Assembly: GCF_033807715.1 (NCBI RefSeq)
Contig: NC_084601.1
Location: 14,594,690 to 14,658,689 of the forward strand
Reading direction: 5' to 3'
DNA length: 64,000 nucleotides
DNA from: Cololabis saira
Lineage: Eukaryota > Chordata > Actinopteri > Beloniformes > Belonidae
Part shown: positions 59,131 through 64,000 of the stretch, piece by piece
How the letters are laid out: the number at the start of each line of letters is the position of its first letter
Position numbering within the stretch: the first letter of the stretch is position 1
Translations under genes and position numbers: made by a program
The notes under the pieces: generated by a model
The model's database searches: none
What the model was told of the DNA's origin: nothing
The model's input: only the letters and a program-made list of their open reading frames with translations

Positions 59131-60402
59131 AAATGCACGACGAGTACAAATGTCTTCCCTTTTTCACCTCGGAGTCTCCAGGCATCAGAGTAATGGTGCC
59201 AATCACGCACATGCTCGTACACACGCGGTCATGCGGCCGCCCACCCTCTCCTCCATCTTCATCTGCATCCTTTAGTCGCCTCTACACCTCCAAACTTAAC
59301 CTTATCTCAAAAGGCACAACACAGGAGCGGGCACAGGGTTTCTGTTTGTGGATGCAGACGTGGCACAGCAGACGAGCGGAGGTCGCAGGCCTCACGTAAA
59401 CAAGGGAGAACCTTCTGGAAACATCTTTAGGGGCACATTTGAGAGGAACAGTGTCGGCGCTCCACCTGCACGAGGCGTCGTTAAATGTCAGTTGGGAAGA
59501 CAAAGTTCCTCTGCTCACATTTGAAATCTCATAACATTAAAGTTGCAAACTGTGACGTTTTCTCGGTCTGTCAGATTTACATGCATCAGGGATTTACTTT
59601 AAATTTAGGAATGAAAAAAAATGCCACTTCTTTACAGGATAAGGTTTCTGTTGATTGCACATAAATAAAATGGGTCATTTTTCAATGTGTTTTTGAATAT
59701 CGTTTGTTTATCATTCTCTTCAAAGCAGTTATTTTGTGTAGGTGTGTGTGAAAGTTGTTTACCTACACTCTTAAACTACAGATATACCTGAGCAATCTTG
59801 GGACGAGTGTTTGCTTAGTTTGTTTGTTTTTCTGAGTGCAGGAGTCTTCTTTTAAACTATTTCCTTCATGGTGCCCTGATTTTTTTCTGAGCAGTTTGCT
59901 TTTCTTGCGTGGTCACGACAACTTGTTTAAAGTCTCAGAACTTTCAAAAAGGCAGTGACACTGGCAAAATATTGTTAACACCATGAAAAATAAAAAAATA
60001 AGAACATATAGGCTTTATTTGCTATTTGTTATGACGGATTTTCCAAGTTGAGACATGCCAGCGATTTTGTCTCTGTTTTCTTCCGTTATTATTGATGCTG
60101 TGACAATTTTACCGCATCATCACCATGAGTAGCGGAGTGTTAGACTTAATAATAAGCATTAATAACAGTCAACCAAACCCATGTACAGAAGTAGGAGCAG
60201 TTGAGTCATGAGACTTTCATCCTGAACTTTGCCTCACGAGTGAGACGACGGTTGATGTTTTTTTTTTCCTTTGTTCTTTAAACTTCAACACATCTTGAGG
60301 ACTGCAGTCATCAAGATTAGATTCCTAGAGAGTCTCGAGTGAGAATGTTGTTTTGTAGGTTTGAAAGCATTGTGAATGGTTTGATGCATCTATTAAAATA
60401 TA

Positions 60403-60785
60403 TAGTGAGTACGGAAAGCCCCTTTAAATTTTTCCCTCTTTGTGTCATTGCAACCATTTGCTAAAATCGAAAATTTTATTTCTCCGTAATGTACACTCAG
60501 CACCCCATCTTGACAGAAAAAAATAGAAATTTAGAAGTTTTCGCAAAATTTGTTAAAAATAAAAAACTGAAATATCACATGGTCATAAGTATTCAGACCC
60601 TTTGCTGCAACACTCATATTTAACTCACATGCTGTCAATTTCTTCTGATCCTCCTTGAGATGGTTCTGCGCCTTCATTGGAGTCCAGGTGTTTATAATTA
60701 AACTGATTGGACTTGATTAAGAAAGGCACACACCTGTCTATATAAGACCTTACAGCTCACAGTGCATGTCAGAGCAAATGAGAAT
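60403..60785 (+). mobile_element. Tc1-like transposon end, truncated
   Basis: Starts 'agtgagtacggaaagcccc' and runs through 'cagcaccccatcttgacag' and 'atcacatggtcataagtatt', the inverted-repeat end of a common fish Tc1-like family. It continues with 'cacctgtctatataagacct' up to agcaaatgagaatc, just before the transposase region. The transposase and the other end are missing, so only about 380 bp remains. Confidence 0.8.
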
Positions 60786-60850
60786 CTGTATATATACATA
60801 TATATAGTTGGGCAGAATTTAATCTAAAGCTATGAAGTAAAGTTACTTAC

Positions 60851-60966
60851 CAAAAGTGGTCACTCCATCACCTGCTTTATCAAACAGCAGGAAGGCGACC
60901 AGGAAGAGGGAGTCGGGGGCACACAGCACCGACTCGAAAGCTGCAAACTCCTGAAAGGAGATCAAA
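60851..60966 (-). CDS. slc25a13: slc25a13 exon 4 (end of EF-hand 2)
   Basis: 116 bp: one base completing Gly, [38 protein letters not shown], then one base. ISFQEF holds the last Ca2+ ligand (Glu) of EF-hand 2, the only hand reported to bind Ca2+ in this family; the first ligands are in exon 3, outside the window. The next loop ([12 protein letters not shown]) lacks an acidic residue at position 12, as expected for a non-binding hand. Acceptor tccag, donor gtaagt. This is the first slc25a13 exon inside the window. Confidence 0.96.
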
Positions 60967-61689
60967 CTGGAGGAGAGAAAGAGGATAGTTTCACCTGTGG
61001 AAAACAAAAGCTGTCGTTTCAGCTGAGTTACTGCCATGGTACTGGAGGATTGGGTTCCCTGTATAGTATGTTATCACTGATCAGCCACACATCTGATCAT
61101 TAAGTCTTCTAAACCCAATTAGTCATATAACACACAATAAAGACTTAAGCCTAAATTACTCTAATGAAGATATACATTAAACTGAAAGACCAATTTATTA
61201 TTAACACACTCCATTACACTACAGAGTCCGTCGTAATTATTGCCACTCGCTGACTAAATCATACGCACATTCAGACAACCAATCAATCTGCACTGAACAT
61301 AATTCAAGCAGCCTTTATCCAGAACGCTGCTAGTCAGTATGTAATGTCATAAACTCATTGAGTGTGACAGCAAGAAAATAAAACATTTTAAAAGGCTCGG
61401 TGTGTGTTCCCGATCTGAGCTGGCAGCTCGGACAGAAAGGGCCAACTTTGCACCGCGTGCACACGTGCAAAAGAAGCCTAAACATGCAGTTTCACGTTTT
61501 AGCGTGCCACTTTAAACAAGCAGACAGACGTGCAGCAAGTCGGGAACCAGTAAAGGAAACATTATTTAATCCAGTAGAAACATAATATAATATGATGTTA
61601 ATACGTGAACATCAAAAGAAGCAGAGAAGGAAAAGGATTTAAGATGATGAAGTAGTTTGTCATTATTCTAACCCTTACATTTGTTAGTT

Positions 61690-61935
61690 TTAAGTGCAAC
61701 TGCATCTCCTGATTACCCGTAGTGACACAACGGTCCACATGTCATACATATTCCCCCTGAAGGAGTGAAGGAGTCCCACTGTGGGGAACTGACTGGACCA
61801 CGCGGTCCAGCCTTTATTTAGGCCCCGGTTCACAGTTCCCATAGGTCCATTACGAATTTCACTAATGGATCTGATAATTACAGGACGGGTCAGAGCTAAT
61901 GAGCAGTCCCCAAGCATCCATCTATTAAACCTATT
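61690..61935. promoter_or_regulatory. Candidate conserved noncoding element in slc25a13 intron 3
   Basis: Repeat-free block with a dense cluster of homeodomain cores. It includes the inverted pair TCCATTA (61846-61852) and TAATGGA (61863-61869) separated by 10 bp, then ctgataattacagg and gagctaatgagc. Of the intronic blocks this one looks most enhancer-like. Confidence 0.35.
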
Positions 61936-62639
61936 TTAATTTCTGAGGGGGAGTGTGGCAGTGGGAGGGGAGGAACGGTGCAATGATTACTTTTTTTTTT
62001 TCTGGTTGTTGTAATTAATTATGTTACTGATTAAATTTAGAGGTGTTTGTTTCAGGTTTGCAAGTGGGTGCTTACAGTATATGCATCCTTACATGCATTC
62101 TGAATTATTCAAATCCCCAATTCCTGTGTAGGTGAAACAAACTGATGACAAAGAGATGTGCACCGACAAATAAAAGGCCCTTCTCATCACAATAACATCA
62201 GAAAAGGCTGAACTCAGCATTAATCCCAGAGGAACTGATTTTAAGATACTGCAGATGCAGTCCCTTTAAAAATTATTCAAAAATCCCCACATTTTTTAGA
62301 TTAACACTTGCTCTCAATAAATAAATTAAAAAAACACAATGAAGAGCTGGTTAGAATAAAGAACTATGGTGCAACAAAGAAATACCTCAGCAGCATGTGA
62401 AAAAAATATGTCGTCATTTCAAACACCAGACTAATTATTTTATTAACTAGGCAGGTAGTTCTTATGAGCAGGGCCCTGCTGAGGGCAGGTAGGAGGAAGG
62501 GGGCATGAAAGCACACTGCTGCGACTCTGGATTCACTGTTAAAAACAAAGAAAATACCTTTGCTGCGAGCACTGGTGGAAAATATTAAACTCCCAAACAA
62601 TGTTCATTCCTTCGTGGCACATGCACTGTGCATCCTGAA

Positions 62640-63240
62640 ATTATACCGCCGAGAGGTTGATGAGGGAGTTTAAACAAGCAGAAGCTGCAGTGCAGACTTA
62701 CACATACAAACATACATGCTCCTACATTTACCTTTTTTCTTTTTTTTCCCACAGACATCAGTTTACATGCACACTGATCCTCCTATCTGTGTTTTCCCAC
62801 ACGTGGATAATCAGGACATTAGTGTAACTGAGAGGGCTGCTGATCACTAAGGGATTGAAACACGGTTTACAGCGCGGCGTCCAGACAAGGTTTCTCCATA
62901 ACGCACATGAGAAAAACACTCCACACACGACGGTGGAGCTGGGACTGATGCCTATGATGGCTGATTAGCAGCGCCATGACGGCTGCGAAATGATTACCCT
63001 GAGACCGGGAGGGGGGTGTGGAGGCCATGATTTTTTGCTATCCAGACGTAACCCCACCAAGCAACTCAATCAAATCAACCGACAGCATCTCCCAACCATC
63101 AACTGCCATGGCATGTGTCCAGGGCTGCCCCGTCCGCGCACACAGCCCAGGATGAACTTTGCAGATGAGGCTTTGCTGTGCCGTGGCCTCTGTTTGTTTT
63201 ACTCTGCACTCACTTTACCCCACAGGATTTTTATGGATAA
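62640..63240. promoter_or_regulatory. Candidate regulatory block
   Basis: Complex sequence with ggataatcaggacattag, ggctgattagcagcgcc and gcgaaatgattaccctg. Support is composition only. Confidence 0.2.
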
Positions 63241-63823
63241 AAGCTGAAGGCTGCTTTTTCTCGCCATTCCATTCAAAAGTCAGTGCAAATGAGCTGATTA
63301 CATGCGTCTGAGATAAAGGCTCTGTATTCCGAACATTGTTGTTTGTTAAATCTCATCTTCATCATACGGCTACGCCTCCTATCAGCGTGTATCCAAATAC
63401 CGTACCTTCCTCTGAACCAAAGTCGGGCTTTGAAACCCTGTTTACTTGTAACATGAACGCTTGGTGTTGATTTGGCCTGCTTTAACAGAAAAGGCAGCTC
63501 TCCTGCCCTGATAGTAGTGGGAGAGCGGGGTCCAGAGGGGATTCAATAATCCCCCTGTCCGTGGCATGTAAGCATCATTACTGACAGCCTTCCACCCACC
63601 CAGAGTGTACTTGCATACAAACACTCTTGCACACACGCAGGAGAGCTGTCAGTATCTGTTCGGTTACTAGAACTGGACACCCACCAGCCCGTGCTCAGAA
63701 GGCCCACTGCAGCTGGCAGTCTGCTATTTTCCCAGCATGCTCCCTTAACAAAGTTTTTTCTCTTTTTCAAACCTCCAAGAGTCTACGGGGGGAAAGAGGT
63801 TTTTCTTCACACTTGAACAATTG

Positions 63824-63825
<2 letters not shown>

Positions 63826-63865
<40 letters not shown>
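63826..63865. repeat. (AT)20 microsatellite
   Basis: Pure AT run of about 40 bases. Confidence 0.95.
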
Positions 63866-63867
<2 letters not shown>

Positions 63868-64000
63868 AGTCAAAAAAAGGGTCTTAAAGAAATGGAAGGA
63901 GTGCATTAGAATATGTAAATACAAAGAAACTTAGGATCGGAGAAAAAAAGACAAGCACAAAAGAAAGAGGATGTATTAAAGTCAACTGAAAAAGGTAAAT

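Larger units (their letters stand above)
56840..60850 (-). other. slc25a13 intron 4
   Basis: 4 kb. Contains candidate regulatory blocks at about 57655-57860 and 58960-59130, an A10G15 run (58552-58576) and the end of a Tc1-like transposon (about 60403-60785). Otherwise A/T-rich and unremarkable. Confidence 0.7.
60967..64000 (-). other. slc25a13 intron 3 (partial)
   Basis: No further exon (a peptide like RYLNIFGE would be expected) is found on the minus strand up to the window end. Contains candidate regulatory blocks (61690-61935, 62640-63240) and an AT microsatellite (63826-63865). Confidence 0.75.

Noticed and set aside
60967..64000. slc25a13 exon 3
   Set aside because: Searched the minus-strand frames for a peptide like RYLNIFGE or VVDQTKDG; none found, so the exon lies beyond the window.

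Overview
The window is vertebrate nuclear DNA, almost certainly from a teleost fish. The coding sequence is split into many short GT-AG exons. The introns hold long dinucleotide microsatellites (up to about 69 GT units), hAT- and Tc1-type DNA transposons and MITEs, Tx1/L1-like LINE remnants, and a SINE-like repeat whose tail ends in GGAT units, all familiar from ray-finned fish. There are no operons or bacterial features.

The window holds the 3' parts of two genes that point at each other. On the + strand (1 to about 22300) is the C-terminal half of dync1i1, the cytoplasmic dynein 1 intermediate chain 1: seven exons, read as exons 11-17 of the 17-exon vertebrate gene, encoding 305 residues of the WD40 propeller and the stop codon at 21509-21511. 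On the - strand (64000 down to about 22125) is slc25a13 (citrin, the Ca2+-regulated mitochondrial aspartate/glutamate carrier): 15 exons, read as exons 4-18 of 18, encoding about 602 residues from the second EF-hand to the stop codon at 23060-23062. All phases join cleanly and exon lengths agree with the human gene as I recall it. The 5' exons of both genes lie outside the window. The tail-to-tail pair matches the DYNC1I1-SLC25A13 neighbourhood of human 7q21.3. Paralogue-specific residues (dync1i1 C-terminus EIRANRAD-EEEG; citrin motifs) argue against the related dync1i2/slc25a12 pair.

Layout: 1-3440 intron; 3441-8084 dync1i1 exons 11-14; 8085-15662 a large intron with microsatellites and transposon debris; 15663-21511 exons 15-17; 21512 to about 23059 the shared 3' intergenic/UTR zone; 23060-27138 slc25a13 exons 18-15; 27139-32480 an intron with a decayed LINE and an intact-ended hAT element; 32481-41030 exons 14-10; 41121-42322 a hAT element enclosing a 0.9-kb purine satellite; 44206-60966 exons 9-4; 60967-64000 intron 3.

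The two proteins do not share a pathway: one is a cargo and dynactin-binding subunit of the dynein motor, the other works in the malate-aspartate shuttle. What links them is regulatory. In mammals DYNC1I1 exons 15 and 17 also act as limb enhancers for the neighbouring DLX5/DLX6 genes, and this block is rich in DLX5/6 control elements. I see no undescribed protein system. The best leads are: repeats placed at splice sites (a 138-nt GT tract against the exon 17 acceptor, a GT tract after the exon 14 donor, a 0.9-kb pyrimidine tract just upstream of a CAGCAG acceptor of slc25a13 exon 10), probable overlap of the two 3' UTRs, a decayed look-alike of dync1i1 exon 16, and several AT-core, homeodomain-site-rich intronic blocks that could be conserved enhancers.
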